A stretch of DNA of 64,000 nucleotides from Chimonanthus salicifolius. Its lineage: Eukaryota > Streptophyta > Magnoliopsida > Laurales > Calycanthaceae. The stretch spans positions 21,434,448 through 21,498,447 of the forward strand of contig CM023539.1 in the NCBI GenBank assembly GCA_013350335.1, written 5' to 3'. This document shows, one piece after another, positions 10,722-21,599 of the stretch; position 1 is the first letter of the stretch; the number at the start of each line of letters is the position of its first letter. The translations under genes and the position numbers were made by a program. The notes below the pieces were generated by a model, which ran no database searches, had not been told where the DNA came from, and worked only from the letters and a program-made list of their open reading frames with translations.

Positions 10722-12276
10722 TGTAACGCCCCGACCCAGAAGTGGGCTCGGAACATCACTGTTTTTTTTTTTTTTTTGAAACTAATCTCAAGATTCTAAC
10801 TGGGTCGGATCAAAGGTTAGGCCCAAAAACAAAAGCCACTCATGAGCCCAACAGGTGGGCTCAAACATATACCATATGCCTACCCACAACACAACCACAA
10901 ACACATAATTCCATAAATGAGATGTTATTAAATCATAACCGGAGTAGCTACGGAACACATAGCGGTTTAATACATCACATCAACACAAGCTAAGTACCAC
11001 ACACAGTACTTTACAAAAATGTAAGGTTCAAGGAACCAAAAGACAAAGATAGCGGAATTCCCCTTAGTGGGAATCCCAAGGCAATACAAGCAGCTTATCC
11101 ATCCTAAACTTCATACGGAGGGTTCTCTTCCTCGTGCACATCTCCTAAAATGTGAGTGGGGTGAGCTAACCAGCCCAGTGAAGGAAAATAACAATGCAGT
11201 CTAATGAAACATCAGGTTAGTTAAATAATCAACATTTGCAATAATATCTTAAGGATTGCCAAAATCTCAACATCATTCCATAACTGCTATCATCCACCGT
11301 AACCCCTAGTTACTATGCTGACACCAATAGTATTAAGTCCCTACACGGTCAAAATACTCCTTTCAAGTACATCTCCGGTATACACCTCAAAACCGGTACT
11401 AACACACCTTGTCAGTCACTGTCAACCCACCTAGTCCAGGAGATGTAACCGACACACTCAGCTCGGCGATGGTTTAATAGTAAAAAGTACGTGGAAGCAG
11501 TATCACATAACTCATAATTAATATCATCACATATAATCATCATAAGAACTTCTTACAATAATGCATCATGTCCAGGCACATGGGTGGGTTCATCAACTTG
11601 AAACCACTCATTGTTCAAAGTCCATCTTATTAAACATGATTTTCACCTACTACAAAGTTAAGTCCCCTCACCGAAATTGTGTGGTCTCGAAGTCTTTGTC
11701 AACATGCAAACAAGTGTGCAATCAATAATTGGTCAACATACATAGCATTCAAAGAAATACATACTGCAGTATTTCAAAACCATACTGTTTTTCCAAAAAT
11801 CTCCAGGATAAATGGAATTGAGTCTCCTACTTGGTTTATAATTGTTTTAAGTTATAATAATCCACAATATAATAATAAATAGGTGCTCAGACCAATTCTC
11901 ATATTGTCTTGTAGGCATGACCAGATTGACATATTAAGATAGTGTAGATGTACAACGGCTTAGGCCACTTCTCATATTGTCTTCTGGGCATTGACCAGAT
12001 TGACGTATTGAGTTAGGCCTAGAGGTCACTCAGTGCTCGACAGATATAGCGTCGGCTTGGAAGTGAAGTCACTCAGTGCCCAACAAATAGTATCGGCCTG
12101 GAAGTGAATATAATAAGTAATACACTATAGTAATAAGAGAAGAAGGGGTTAATACAATTTTATTTATCAAAGGGTGAAAACATCACATGAAAACCTAGGA
12201 TCTAACACATGTATTATCAATCAACCAAGATTTAATATTCAAGAATTGGGTTCCTTAGAACATGCCTCGGAACCAG

Positions 12277-12640
12277 GTACTGTGGCTTCAGACTGTCCGA
12301 GCCACAGTCTAGACTAGTCCACAGAACCTCGGAACATGGTTTTGCTATTCGGATCGTCCGAGGGTCAAGTCTCGGATCGCCCGAAGGTACTTCCGAACTC
12401 AAGAAGACAGAAAATAGGATTCTGGTGGGTCTGTGTATCTCGGATCATCCGAAGGTGCTTCTGAACTCAAGAAGATAGAAAACAGGATTTCGGTGGGTCT
12501 GTGTGTCTCAGATCATGCCGAGGGAAGCTCGGATCGTCTGAGAGGGGTTCGGTCCTTCCAAACAGCTCGGAACGTCTTGGCAGCAGATGTGGGAGAAGCC
12601 TAGTCTCTGGACAGTTCGGAACTTCGAGCCGAAGCTCGGA
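12277..12640 (-). repeat. CGGATCGTCCG-type palindrome array with 68-bp units in LTR
   Basis: Tandem units start at 12370, 12438 and 12506 (68-bp period). They are built around CTCGGATC(G/A)(C/T)CCGA palindromes, with further half-sites to left and right. The corresponding part of the sister LTR near 48650-48850 has different sequence, so this block evolves faster than the rest of the LTR. Confidence 0.8.
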
Positions 12641-13162
12641 AGGTCCAAAGGGGTCAGCCTCTGAAAGTCCGACGGCCAACTCTTGGAACTTAAGAGAGTC
12701 GTCTTCTTCTCCTGTCTGCAACAGCAGACAGTGACGCCGAGCAGGGAGTGAAATACGAATCCAGCAACAGTGGGTTTCCTGGATTCGATTTTCACATCCA
12801 ACCGGTCAGATAGACTCCTCAGTGAGTCCTCTTACCATAGGGAATAAATTAAAACCTTAAACACTGATTGAAACATCGGATTTAAACAGCAAACCCAAGT
12901 TGACACAAGAAATCCATGGTTTTTCTTTAAACTTGAAATCGGTTTTACACACTCAAAACTCAGTCAAATTTACTTCTACTTGATTCTAAACTTGTTAAAT
13001 TTGAAGAGGAACACAGAGGTTACCTTTGCTTGAGTTCCTGTTGAAAATCCCGACTTTGAAAAATCTTCCTCTTAAGCTAACGGTTAACCGAATTTTGAAA
13101 ACAGAGACAGAGGGAGAGAGGGATCGGTCTGGTTTTTCAGGCTACAAAGAGATGGAAACTAG

Positions 13163-13174
13163 TGATTTATAGAG
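13163..13174 (-). promoter_or_regulatory. TATA-like element of family F LTR (copy 1)
   Basis: Minus strand CTCTATAAATCA, about 790 bases into the LTR. The other copy has CTATATATT at 48382-48390, about 780 bases in. The shared offset supports a promoter here. Confidence 0.5.
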
Positions 13175-13960
13175 GATTCACCATGGCCACCTCACCGGCT
13201 GCATTGTGTCTCTCGGCCACGTACCAGCGGCAACAGTGTTCTGGCACAGTAAAAACTGTTTTGGTCTTTGCAGATAAGTCCCTCAAGGGAAAAAATTGCA
13301 AATGGGTCCAATTTTGTCAAAAATTAGTTTTTAACTAAAAATAGTATTTTTTTTAAAGCTTAATAAATTTAATCTAACTTAACAGAAATGTTGGGTTTTA
13401 AAAACTCTAATCACCATAAAAAATTGGGGATTTAAAATTTACTAAAAACCATAGATTTAAACAAAATCCAAAATTTGACACTATTTACTTAATTTAACTT
13501 GTGTTAATTAAAAGGGTTTGAAATCCTCATTTTCAAGGTTTGAGAGAATAAACTAAACCGAAATAAAATGGTCTAAAATATATGCTTGTTTCAAAAAAAA
13601 ATTTCATTTCTAAAATCATTTAAAAATATTTATTTCCCCTTTTAGGAGTCTTTTCGGGCGGTTTTAAATACCATTTTCTGAAAATAAAATAATTCTGAAA
13701 TCAGAAATGGAAATCCTTGATTAAGGAAAACAATATCATCCAATAATAATCACATAATGACATAAATAATAAAATAATATCAAAGATTGGTAAATTACCA
13801 TTTTGCCCTTCCAGCTGGACGAGCTGGATCACTGAGCTTTCGAGCTCCGAGTGGGCTGAGCATGGGCTTTTCTCAAAGCCCTAACCCTAATCCTCAAGAT
13901 TAACCGGTCTAAGAAGGATTTATTAAACTAATTACGCCTAATTTGGGTCAGGGTATTACG

Positions 13961-14316
13961 TAACTCTTCTGTCACTACCCACGTAAGTTATTTCCTTAAT
14001 TGATATAGATATGTATTGACCAATCGACATATAACTCTTCCATATGTTCTAATGTGAGTTTTTAAATGTTATATAGTGGTCTGATGATCAAAGAGATAAT
14101 GACGATTTCCAAGATTAGTGGAATCAATAAAGTGAAGATAGGAGTGGAAATGTATTCATTTTAAGTAGAAAATGTACTGATTTCAGTATAAACGTACTTT
14201 GTTAAAGATAAGAGTGGAAATGTATTGATTTCAGTATATAAATGTACTCAGTTTTGATTTTTAATGAAAATATATCTATATCAAGTCAATGTACTCTCTT
14301 GTATGCTGTTTCTATT
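13961..14316. other. No gene seen
   Basis: AT-rich flank of the Gypsy LTR. A short imprecise duplication around GTGGAAATGTATT(C/G)ATTT occurs at about 14150 and 14215. Nothing coding was recognised. Confidence 0.5.
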
Positions 14317-14536
14317 ATTTAAGTTAGGAATGCTCTTAAACGGCCTCCGATTGGAGTAGATTTATTCTGATATTTAAATTAGGAATGCTCTTGAACAGCC
14401 TCCGATTGGAGTAGATTTATTCTGATATTTAAGTTAGGAATGCTTTTGAACGGCTTCTGATTGGAGTAGATTTATTCTGATATTCAAGTTAAGAATGCTC
14501 TTGAACAGCCTCCGATTGAAGTAGATTTATTCTGAT
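14317..14536 (+). repeat. 55-bp minisatellite, four units
   Basis: Units start at 14317, 14372, 14427 and 14482, each containing TTAGGAATGCTCTT followed by CCTCCGATTGGAG and ending TTTATTCTGAT, with a few substitutions per unit. The internal CTCCGATTGGAG is a short inverted repeat. Confidence 0.92.
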
Positions 14537-14980
14537 ATTTAACCATTACCTCGATATATGTGTTCGGACAGTCTAAAAAGGAAGGGCAAAATAGTAACTT
14601 CACACATTTGAAATAGAGTAAAAATCGAACTAATGACTCACACTTCTTAAAGTAGTTCCTCACCATCACTTCAACCCCTTTGGTTACCAATATTCTTTCG
14701 TATTAATACCATGTAGCAACTTATAAGAAAATGTTTTTATTTTTATTTTTTATAATAACATTTAAAAACATGATCATTAGAGAATGATTATGAAAAGTTA
14801 AAATTGGAATGTAAAGAATGGTGCTTTATGTTTGGATTGAATCAAATGTTTTGATGGTGATAAGTTGAAATAGACTTCATTAGGATTTAGAATATCACCT
14901 ATTTGGATGAGATCCATTCCTAAAGTGCCCAAGTAGTAAAACAACCATTAAGTATAGTATTTATTATATAATTTCAAATC

Positions 14981-15110
14981 ATGTGTGTAGCTCAACTGGT
15001 TATCTCCCTGCCTCAAAAAACGGAGTGTTGCCTGGTTCGAGCCCCCATATATAACCAATCTAACCAGTTAGATTTCCATAATTCGTAAAACAGTTCAGTA
15101 AAAAAAAGAT
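14981..15110 (+). mobile_element. tRNA-derived SINE head (candidate)
   Basis: An A box TAGCTCAACTGG (14988-14999) is followed 35 bases later by a B box GGTTCGAGCCC (15034-15044), the internal RNA polymerase III promoter of tRNAs and tRNA-derived SINEs. The T-stem and anticodon arm do not fold properly, so this is not a working tRNA. An A-rich stretch near 15098-15108 could be the tail. No target duplication was confirmed. Confidence 0.6.
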
Positions 15111-16151
15111 AAAATGGACCAAGTCTGATGTGCAACCATATATATAATTTTTTATATGTGTAGATGGACTTGGCTTGGGCTTTCAGATTGGCAGATAAAT
15201 AAGGCTCGAGCAGCTTGAATATTATCGGGCTTTATTGTTTTTCAAGCATGACCCTAGCATAAATTGGGCTGATAATTTTTGCTCAAGCTCACCTTTTCTT
15301 AGACCTAGTTTTTGGGCTTTCAAGCTTCTAGCATAATTTGGTTTTGTTATCTGATTCTTCTATTTAATAACTGAGTTAGCTTTAGATTAACACTTTTCCA
15401 CCAACAAAGCAGAACCCAATCCAATCTAAGAATCTTAATAAATAGGTTAGATTTGGTTCAGAACTTCTGTCACCAATACAACCCAAACCCAATCCAATTT
15501 GAAAATCTTTGACTTGATTGAATTCAACAACTCAGCATAAAAATAAGATTCTAGAGGTGAGTTTAGGCTTGAATTAATGCATGTTAATGGTAAAAATCAT
15601 ATCAATGACCATTCTTAGCCCTCTACCAAATCATATCAATGACTATTCTTAGCCCTCTTTAACACACTGTACAACAAAATCATATCAACTAATGGTAAAA
15701 ATGGACCATACCAAATAAACTCCGAATGGGGTTTCTAGAATTAATGCATGTTTTGGTTGGGCCCGATTGTAGAAATAGTTGGAAAACATATAAATTCAAA
15801 CTACTCAGACAAGGATAAGAAGTTCAGATTATCATGTTTTACTGAGTTATTGTACAAACATTCTTAATGACCATTCTTAGCCCTCTACCAAAAGTGAGAA
15901 AATTGATAAATATTTGGACAATTTTTAAGGTAAGGGCCCAATTCACCTGTTATTTGATTCAATCATTGAGTCGAATATTTCATAAATATTTCAATACTAC
16001 TACCACCCTGGCTTACCACCATGAAAAACTGAGTACTTCAAGATTGTGACAATAGAACATGTTCATTCAAAATATGAAATTTACAACATCTCTTTTACAT
16101 GTCAATATAAAAGTATCAAAATTACAAAATTTCTCCACCTTCTTAATATCA
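15111..16151. other. No gene seen; local short repeats
   Basis: AT-rich sequence. The phrase ATTCTTAGCCCTCT recurs at about 15612, 15643 and 15872 with similar surroundings. Positions 16059-16151 form the 3' flank of the minus-strand ORF that ends at 16152. Confidence 0.5.
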
Positions 16152-16198
16152 TCAAATAAAAGAGCTATCCGGAGCAGATGTAGAAGGTGCATGAGCAG

Positions 16199-16378
16199 GT
16201 GCATGAACAGGTGCAGAAGTCGGAGGAGTGGAGGCAGAGGCAGAAGTAGGTGCAGCAGGTGCATCAACTGATGCAAAAGTCAGAGGAGTGGAGGAAGAGG
16301 CAGAAGCATGTGTAGCAGATGCATCAATTGGTGCAAAAGTCGGAGGAGTGGATGCAGAGGCAGAAGCAGGTTAAGTAG
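16199..16378 (-). repeat. 60-bp tandem repeat encoding 20-residue Ala/Pro/Ser/Thr units
   Basis: Three exact-length units start at 16199, 16259 and 16319. On the minus strand each encodes a version of ASASASTPPTFAP(V/I)DA. The period is a multiple of three, so the repeat expanded while coding. Confidence 0.85.
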
Positions 16379-16440
16379 GTGCATCAACTGGAGGTACAGA
16401 TGCAACATACTGAGGTGGCTCTAATGGAATAAGTACAGTC

Positions 16441-16596
16441 GGACGAGAACGGGGGCCAGAAGCTCCTGCAACTCCAGTTGGATGAGCAGGGGTGCCAGAA
16501 GCTGCTGTTAATCCACTCGGACTAGCAAGGGTGCTAAAAGCTGCTCCAAATCGACTCGGACAAGCAGGGGTGCCAGAAGCTGTTGCTAATCCAAAT
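16441..16596 (-). repeat. 39-bp tandem repeat encoding 13-residue units
   Basis: Four units of exactly 39 bp start at 16441, 16480, 16519 and 16558. On the minus strand they encode variants of ASGTPAHPTG plus three residues. Together with the 60-bp array this forms a low-complexity C-terminal tail. Confidence 0.85.
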
Positions 16597-17689
16597 GGAC
16601 GAGCATAATATTCAACCTTTCAGTAAGATGATGATATTTCTGATCCATTTTCTCCTCCAGTGCCGAAATGCTATCAAGAATTTGTTGCGTGTTGAATTCT
16701 AGTAGATCCTTCTTGAGGAGGAGTCCGTGCCTCAGGTGGCTCGCGTGCCTCACGTGCCTCAGGTGGCTTTGGTGAATTTTGAACCTCAATTTGAGGTGTC
16801 TCAACAACTTTGGGAAACCATTTGTTGCTAACTGTGTCGAAGTAGAATCCCATTTTCTTCAAAGTGAAATGATTAAAGTAATCATATCGGTCTATAGATA
16901 CTTTATCTTCGGGGGGAAGTAGGATTCCGCATTTTTCAAAGAAGTGAGAAAGAAAAATACCGTAGGGAAGACTACATCTTCTCGTCTTACGGCAGGCTTG
17001 CATGTGATTTATGATGATATGGGAAAGGGAAATTTGTTTCCCATTCATGATGCACCAAATGAGAAAAGCATCGAATCTGTCATACTTTTATGCCCTTTTC
17101 TAGGAAAAATACAGTGAACAATTATGTGATGGATGATTCGTGCTTCCAAAATTAGATTCTTCAGAGCGGGTGTCTTCTTTTCTGCAATATCAGCCCTCGC
17201 ACACATTTCATTGAGGGCTACCAAAACATCGAACCCTTCAACATTAGTAGGCCATGTACTTGTTTCATACTTTAAAATTGCATCTTTGGGGAAATCAAAA
17301 TTTTCGTCCAATCTTTCCCATGAAAGAAAAATTTTACGGCCTCTAACCGAGGTTTTAATGGACTCATCATCAATATCTTTTACATTGGCATAAAATTCCT
17401 TAATTAAACTAGGATACATACCCTGTTTTAGTGCCAAGAAAGACCCCCAACCCATTTTTTCAAAATAAGATTCGATTTTCAATCCAAAATGTGTGAAAAA
17501 GGAAAGTTCCACGATTGTACCAAAGATATAGGATCGTGTGGAGAAATTATCTCTGTACAGGGGTCGCGGCTTCCAAAGATATGAAATAGTTGGGGTCAAA
17601 TGTCGTGTCCTTCCTCTGTTTTTTCCCTCCCTTTGTTGCGGTTGATTTTCTTTCCTGAGATGAAGACCCTTGTTGTGATGCCATTTAAA

Positions 17690-17995
17690 CCAAAAAATTG
17701 GGAAAGAGAGGAAGAATGAGGGAGAGGGAAACATTCGAATGAATGGAAAGGGAGATGGAGAGATTGGTTCGAAGGAGGGAGAGGTTCAAATGATATACAC
17801 GTTGGTTCGAATGATTGAAAGGGGGAGATTAATTCGAATGATTGAGAGGGAAAGGGAGAGCTTCGAAGGGAGAGGGAGAGGAGAACTTCAAATGAGGGAG
17901 AGGGAGAGGGAGAACAACAGAGAGGAAGAGGGAGAGGGAGAGATCGATTTAGGGATTAGGGAAAATCTTCGAAGGAGGGAGGGATAAGGGTTTGA
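17690..17995 (-). repeat. Purine-rich (GAGGGA)n tract, pyrimidine-rich leader of the minus-strand ORF
   Basis: The plus strand is a run of GAGGGAGA and GGGAGAGG variants with interspersed ATTCGAATG and TTCGAAG motifs. Read with the downstream ORF it is a CT-rich 5' leader. The TTCGAA motifs continue into the palindrome array beyond 18000. Confidence 0.75.
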
Positions 17996-17999
17996 TCGA

Positions 18000-18830
18000 T
18001 CGAATGAGTACATAACTTATATACGTTCTCATTTGTTCGAATGAACGTATATATGTTCATTCGTTCTAATGAACTAAGCTGTTCATTCGAACGAATGAAC
18101 AGGTTAGTTCATTCTAATGAATGACATTCGAGTGGACGACTGTAAAAAATCATTCCTCTCAGATAAATTCGTTCAAATGAACCAAGCTGTTCGTTCGAAC
18201 GAATGAACACTGTTCTGCCCCCACTAGTTCGAATGAACTACATTTACACTGAGGTATTCGTTCGGATGAATAAGTCATGTGAACGAATACCTCAGTGTAA
18301 ATGTAGTTCATTCGAACTAGTGGGCAGAACAGTGTTCATTCGTTCGAATGAACAGGTTGGTTCATTCGAGTGAACGACTGTAAAAAATCATTGCTCTCAG
18401 ATAAATTCGTTCGAATGAACCCACATGTTCATTCGAACGAATGAACACTGTTCTGCCCACTAGTTCGAATGAACTACATTTACACTGAGGTATTCATTTG
18501 GATGAATAAAGTCACCCGAGCGAATGCTTCAGTGTAAATGTAGTTCATTCGAACGAGTGGGCAGAACAATGTTCATTCGTTCGAATGAGCGGGTTGGTTC
18601 ATTCGAACGATTGACATTCGAGTGAACGACTGTAAAAAATCATTCCTCTTAGATAAATTCGTTCGAATGAACCAACCCGTTCATTCGAACGAATGAACAT
18701 TGTTCTGCCCACTCGTTCGAATGAACTAAATTTACACTGAGGCATTCGTTTGGATGACTTTATTCATCCGAACGAACTGAGAATGAACTGGCAGTTCGTT
18801 CGGATGAGTTAAAACGCAGGGTAGAATGGT
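18000..18830. repeat. Alternating inverted-repeat array built on TTCATTCGAACGAATGAA
   Basis: A dense field of quasi-palindromes with TTCGAA or TTCGTTCGAA cores. One near-perfect inverted repeat has arms 18194-18263 and 18281-18348 that differ only by two extra bases, with a 17-base spacer. Later copies (about 18430-18500, 18525-18612, 18655-18720) repeat the same arm in alternating orientation, so neighbouring units can each fold back on one another. The transcribed form would make long double-stranded RNA. It lies directly upstream of the minus-strand ORF at 16152-17684. Confidence 0.92.
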
Positions 18831-19199
18831 AATTTCACCCGAAAAATTTAAAAACGGGTGCACAAAGGCAGGAAATCCAGGTGTCTGTATGGCGCGCCTT
18901 AAAAATTGTTCATATCTTCACAAGATTAAATACATAAATCTTTTTATTTGAGAATGTTGTGATGAAAAGATGTTTTTTCTTCCGCTCGATACTTCTCATC
19001 AAAATTTGAAGTGGACGCTGAAATGTTTGAAAGATAACAAAGACACTAGGAGTGAAAATTTTAACCTTCGTATAATCATTTTAAACTCTTATGATTTTGG
19101 ACCACAATTGATTTTTTGTAGTCCATCTCATAAATTATAATGACCGGATGAAGCCTAGTGCATGACATGCAGTCTTCTACCATATCCAACCTCAGCTTA
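18831..19199. other. No gene seen
   Basis: Unique-looking sequence between the palindrome array and the GST relic. Positions 19141-19199 may be decayed coding sequence of the GST, but the frame is not readable. Confidence 0.5.
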
Positions 19200-19537
19200 G
19201 CATCTGGGTAGATTGCATGCCTTATCATCTCCAAACTTGGACATGAACCCGGTCACGGCTCGTTCGAAAGGGTCGTCTGGCAAGATGGGATTCTCTTTCC
19301 ATGTTTCATCGATGTATTCGAGAATTACAACCGATTCGGTGATGGGATTGCCGTTGTGAAGGAGAACTCGTACCTTCTTATGGATTGGATTGTACTTGAG
19401 AAGTAAAGCGCTTTGTTGGACAAATCTTCATCGATGTATTGGTGCTCAATTCCCTTCAGTTTCAGTGCCCATGTGATTCTGAGACCGAAAGGGGTAGACC
19501 ATGTCTTAAACATCTTCACATTCTTCTCTTCACCCAT
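19200..19537 (-). pseudogene. Tau-class glutathione S-transferase, first exon relic
   Basis: Tau GSTs are cytosolic plant enzymes that conjugate glutathione to electrophiles. The ATG at 19537 starts MGEEKNVKMFKTWSTPFGLR, which has the N-terminal thioredoxin-fold start and the catalytic Ser region (WSTPF, residue about 14). It continues [22 protein letters not shown] frameshift near 19405 moves the rest ([16 protein letters not shown], the [11 protein letters not shown] glutathione-binding motif, then [11 protein letters not shown]) to another frame. After about residue 95 the similarity fades. The usual second exon, with the helical C-terminal domain, is absent. It is a fragment of roughly the first exon, probably a degraded or transduplicated copy. 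Confidence 0.88.
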
Positions 19538-20109
19538 TCCCTCTTCAATTGTGTCTCTTTCAACTACTTAGTATGTTCTTGTATTAGTTTATAAGCAAAG
19601 ACTCCAAGTTTCCACATCCAATCTTCATATTCATTGGCCCCATAAAAATGCAAAAGTTCGTGAACGGAAAGTAGAAGTGACAAACAACTCTTAGTATGTA
19701 ACTTGGACAAGTCAGGCTGCTATTTGCTGAGGCGAATCTGATACAAATTTAGTCCTAATGATCCAGTCTAAACCGCTACTACTTTTCAAGTCAATCCAAC
19801 CCGTTCTAACTGTTTTTTTTTTTATTCATTTTCATGTGAAAGCATGTCGAGATGAATTTTTTACATTTATAGAACCCCAAAAAATCATGAATTGTATTTT
19901 CAGATTAATATAATTGTATTTTTTAACTAGGTCAATCCAATTTTAAGGTTTTTGAAGTCTAAACTAGACTCAACCATGATCAAAGCCTGATTCTTGGTAT
20001 TCTCAGTGTGGAGTTTGGCCAGAACTTCAATGAAGATGCATCTCATTATTCTACAACCTTCTTTTTCTATTTGTATCTAACTAAATTTATTAGCTCACAA
20101 CAAGTAGGG
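19538..20109. other. No gene seen
   Basis: AT-rich non-coding sequence. It would include the promoter region of the former GST copy, but I see no clear TATA box in the expected place. Confidence 0.45.
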
Positions 20110-20520
20110 GTCGAAATTTCGGCCGATAAATTTCTCTCCTCTTTTGTTTTTTTTTTGTAAATATCAGTATTTTATTTTTTTTGAATTAAAAAATAAATAA
20201 AAACCCAAAAGAAAACTGATTTTTTTTTTAAAAAAAAATATGAAAACGTAAATATCGGCTGATATTGGTCCGATAACGGCCGATATCGACCCGGGCCCAA
20301 CACCATTTTAATTTTTTTTTTCTTAAAAAAAAGACCGATATTATACTTCTCGGCCAATATCGGACCGATATATATCACCGATAATCGGCCATATCGACCA
20401 AGAAGTAGTTCGTACGGCCGATACAATATATAGGCCAATATAATAAAGCCATTAAAAACTGATATATATCGGCCGATGATACATTTCATATTGTCCAATA
20501 TCTGTACCCCTGATACCAAG
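20110..20520. repeat. Dispersed CGGCCGATAT palindromic repeats
   Basis: Around ten variants of ATCGGCCGATAT and (T/G)CCGATAT occur in both orientations, separated by A- and T-rich runs. The core CGGCCG is self-complementary. A frame on the minus strand (20519-20172) is created by the repeat and has no domain, so it is not called. Confidence 0.75.
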
Positions 20521-20733
20521 ATATTCCAATTAAATTGTAGCCGGGGCTTCTTGCATTTAAGAGAATTTTCTCAAATGGGCAACTCATTGATTGGAAGAAA
20601 CAAATTCGACAACATGGGCAACTCATGATTCTGTGCCACCAATCTAACGGTAAGAACAACTTCAAATGATAATATCTAATATATGAGATCCACTTTTTAA
20701 AAATTCGAACTGTTAATTAATTTTTAAATACCA

Positions 20734-20771
<38 letters not shown>

Positions 20772-21599
20772 CATTTTAGATTTTGTACAACTATTAAACT
20801 TATAGTTAGATAGATCAAATAAAAAGTACTTAACTAAAAAAGTATATGAAATATATCTCACTAACATCAAATGACTGATATTTGATGATTTAAACAGAAA
20901 AGAAGACCAAAGTATAACCTATGTGACCTTATAATTAATTTCCTCTCAGTTATCAATGGGTCAAGTCGAGCATTATTCAGTTTGGATCTATTCAAGCTTG
21001 AGTGTTTTTGGGTCTTATTAAATGAGTTAAGTTAGTTCGAGTTAAATTAGATTCGAGTTTGAGTCAAAATTATCTATTTACTTAACAAAGAAGACTTTTG
21101 GAGCAAGACACGTGCCAATACTACCCCCTAAATGAGTGTTGCCCTCACCCAGTTACATATGCGTGGCAATAATCGAGTCAACAAAGTCTACCCATCTTTT
21201 TTGGAGTTCAGATTACCCATTTACACGAGTTCTAATCTAATCTTCTATGAAATAGGTCAGTTCAGATGGAGTTGAGTCATATTTTGTGCAGGTTAACTTA
21301 ATTTACTGATGCATAGCTTATAGACGTATGTATGACTTTTCTAATTTTGCAACAATTTATGAAATCATGAATTTTTTGTCAAAAAAAATTCTTAAAACTA
21401 TAATCTTGGTGCCTAGGCTCGCCCAAGTCACCCATATTGTCAGTTACGTGACTCACTTGGACCTTATCTTAGAAGAATATAACGATGATGGAAGATCTAC
21501 TGTACGTTGAAGACTCTGTATCGAATTTGTTATTGGCACACAGGTAAGTAAACATTAATAGACCTTAAGCTAAGCCCAAAATAACTTAGAAGTCAATGG
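20521..21599. other. No gene seen; (TA)n microsatellite at about 20734-20767
   Basis: AT-rich DNA with a TA dinucleotide run of about 16 units. Short unsupported frames only. Confidence 0.55.

Larger units (their letters stand above)
9011..13960 (-). mobile_element. Truncated Gypsy element, family F, copy 1 (5' LTR, gag, PR, RT only)
   Basis: On the minus strand the order is LTR (13960-10722), PBS, a gag-like frame, protease C-terminal half and RT. The element stops at about 9011 in the RT just after the FIDD motif, so RNase H, integrase and the 3' LTR are missing. The LTR matches the family of 47601-50565. The left break coincides exactly with the right break of the Copia element, which indicates a single deletion joining both. 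Confidence 0.88.
10722..13960 (-). mobile_element. 5' LTR of family F copy 1 (3.24 kb)
   Basis: On the minus strand the LTR starts at 13960 (CGTAATACCCTGACCC, the expected first T mutated to C) and ends at 10722 (GGGTCGGGGCGTTACA). It matches the LTR at 47601-50565 over most of its length but differs in the middle, where a palindrome-rich tandem array sits (12277-12640). A TATA-like CTCTATAAATC lies about 790 bases from the LTR start (near 13163-13174), the same offset as in element E. Flank 13961-13965 is TAACT; the partner copy is lost. Confidence 0.92.
16152..17684 (-). pseudogene. Plant transposon-protein ORF (PF20167-like) with repetitive C-terminal tail, broken
   Basis: Start ATG at 17684 (MASQQGSSSQERK...), stop TGA at 16154-16152. 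After a basic N-terminal stretch the frame shifts near 17560 into the main domain. That domain has FFTHFGLKIESYFEKMGWG, IKEFYANVKD, VRGRKI, LILEARIIHHIIVHCIFPRKGHK and, after a second shift near 17060, IWCIMNGKQISLSHIIINHM and LPYGIFLSHFFEKCGI. These phrases match my memory of the putative plant transposon domain PF20167, a family of unknown function often linked to retroelements. A third shift near 16690 leads to a heptad-rich segment (ILDSISALEEKMDQ...), then four 13-residue and three 20-residue Ala/Pro/Ser/Thr-rich repeats with one TAA near 16373. I infer a gag-like or accessory ORF of an unidentified retroelement. No LTR pair was found. Confidence 0.7.

Noticed and set aside
14981..15060. 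Possible functional tRNA gene
   Set aside because: T-stem and anticodon arm do not pair; only the internal promoter boxes are good, so it is treated as SINE-derived.
16059..16271. Arg/Ser/Gly-rich plus-strand frame
   Set aside because: Antisense shadow of the repeat-encoding tail of the minus-strand ORF.
20172..20519. 115-residue minus-strand frame
   Set aside because: Encoded by the CGGCCGATAT repeats; composition follows the repeat.
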